64,000 nt of DNA from Hyphomicrobiales bacterium (GTDB lineage: Bacteria; Pseudomonadota; Alphaproteobacteria; Rhizobiales; Rhizobiaceae), in NCBI GenBank assembly GCA_900470805.1, contig UCCA01000020.1, forward strand, positions 88,440 through 152,439, in the 5' to 3' direction. Of this stretch, positions 63,364-64,000 are shown in pieces. Position 1 is the stretch's first letter. Each line of letters begins with the position of its first letter. A program made the translations under genes and the position numbers. The notes beneath the pieces were generated by a model. It did not search any database. It worked only from the letters and a program-made list of their open reading frames with translations, and was not told the origin of the DNA.

Positions 63364-64000
63364 ATGCATCTGCTTCTGGCACAGCAGGGAACGATCAGCG
63401 ATGGCGAGGAGGCGATCGATCTTGGTCAGTCTCCCGGCGACATCCTGTTCCTTTCCGCCGCCGACACCGAACTGGCGGCCATCGCCGCGGCGCATCGCCA
63501 GTCCGGCGGGCGGTCGTTGCGCATCGCCAGCCTGATGAGCGTCAAGCATCCGATGTCCGTCGACGCCTATGTCGAGCGCACGGCGCGGCATGCGAAGCTG
63601 ATCATCGTCCGGGCGCTCGGCGGCGCCAGCTACTTCCAGTACGCGCTGGAAGCGCTGCATGCGGTTGCGGCGCGGCAAGGCGCGCTGGTGGCGGTGCTGC
63701 CGGGGGATTCCAAGCCGGACGCCGGGTTGACGCCGTTTTCGAATGTGCCGCTTGAGGACCTGAATGCGCTTTGGGCCTATCTGATCGAAGGCGGGGACGC
63801 CAATTCGCGGGCGTTTCTCAGCTATGCCGAAGCGATGCTGTCTGGGGCGGAGAAGCCGGAGGCGGCGGCGCCGCTGATGAAGGCCGGGATCTGGTGGCCG
63901 GGGCGGGGTGTGATCGGGGTTGAGGAGTGGAGGCGGGTGTCGGCGGGTGCGGTGATGGGTTCCTTCGGGGACACTACGGCTGCGGCACCCCCCTCTGTCC
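63364..64000 (+). CDS. cobN: Cobaltochelatase subunit CobN, partial at right edge
   Basis: The first 212 residues of CobN, the large subunit of the aerobic cobaltochelatase that inserts cobalt into hydrogenobyrinic acid a,c-diamide. MHLLLAQQGTISDGEEAIDL, AKLIIVRALGGASYFQYALE and AGIWWPGRGVIGVEEWRRVS fit. The final ~15 visible residues (GDTTAAAPPSV) instead read like a translated rhizobial intergenic repeat; see findings. The gene leaves the window. Confidence 0.9.
   Translation, partial: MHLLLAQQGTISDGEEAIDLGQSPGDILFLSAADTELAAIAAAHRQSGGRSLRIASLMSVKHPMSVDAYVERTARHAKLIIVRALGGASYFQYALEALHAVAARQGALVAVLPGDSKPDAGLTPFSNVPLEDLNALWAYLIEGGDANSRAFLSYAEAMLSGAEKPEAAAPLMKAGIWWPGRGVIGVEEWRRVSAGAVMGSFGDTTAAAPPSV

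Overview
The window looks like chromosome from a member of the Rhizobiaceae (Rhizobium/Agrobacterium/Ensifer-like Alphaproteobacteria). The reasons are the aerobic-type cobalamin genes (cobP, cobW, cobN, cobQ), a glpD-glpSTPQUV glycerol ABC-uptake operon, BA14K and DUF1127 small proteins, a NDUFS4-like complex I subunit, many TTG/GTG starts and RIME-like intergenic palindromes. No taxonomic search was possible, so this is inference from gene content.

Layout. 1-4831: ordinary metabolic genes (MFS exporter cut by the edge, hydroxypyruvate isomerase, class III cyclase, FAD oxidoreductase). 4926-22588: a 17.7 kb integrated phage-like element with a 22-bp direct repeat at each end, the right copy being the 3' end of a tRNA-Glu gene. 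It has HK97-type head genes, both terminase subunits, connectors, a tail tube gene broken by an in-frame amber codon, chaperones, a tape measure with a built-in M15 peptidase domain, a divergent pair of Arc-type repressors around twin palindromic operators, and an integrase next to attR. I see no lysis, distal-tail, fibre or helicase/primase genes, and the morphogenesis genes are in a permuted order. An identical 21-nt block containing an inverted repeat precedes the protease and small terminase genes, and a near copy precedes the replication-like gene.

22589-38335: host genes, with tRNA-Glu, tRNA-Pro and tRNA-Arg; an M15 lipoprotein, glyoxalase, a double cold-shock protein, msrA, a RutR-like regulator with its operator, fdhD, a duplicated pair of lipid A phosphoethanolamine transferase plus membrane-anchored tyrosine phosphatase, an Fsr-like exporter and an AraC regulator. 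38513-46891: glycerol operon glpD-glpS-glpT-glpP-glpQ-glpU-glpV, followed by a convergent IclR regulator. 47068-57138: M20 amidohydrolase, DHA2 exporter, MscS channel, a two-receiver response regulator, a GlxA-type regulator, DUF1127 proteins, LysR and entericidin. 57330-64000: a candidate small RNA, cobQ, a CLC-type channel, then a long cobalamin riboswitch and RIME-like element leading cobP-cobW-cobN (cut by the right edge, where a rhizobial repeat appears to enter the reading frame).

The most interesting part is the phage-like element: its gene set suggests either a decaying prophage or a satellite that makes its own heads and part of a tail and depends on a helper for the rest.
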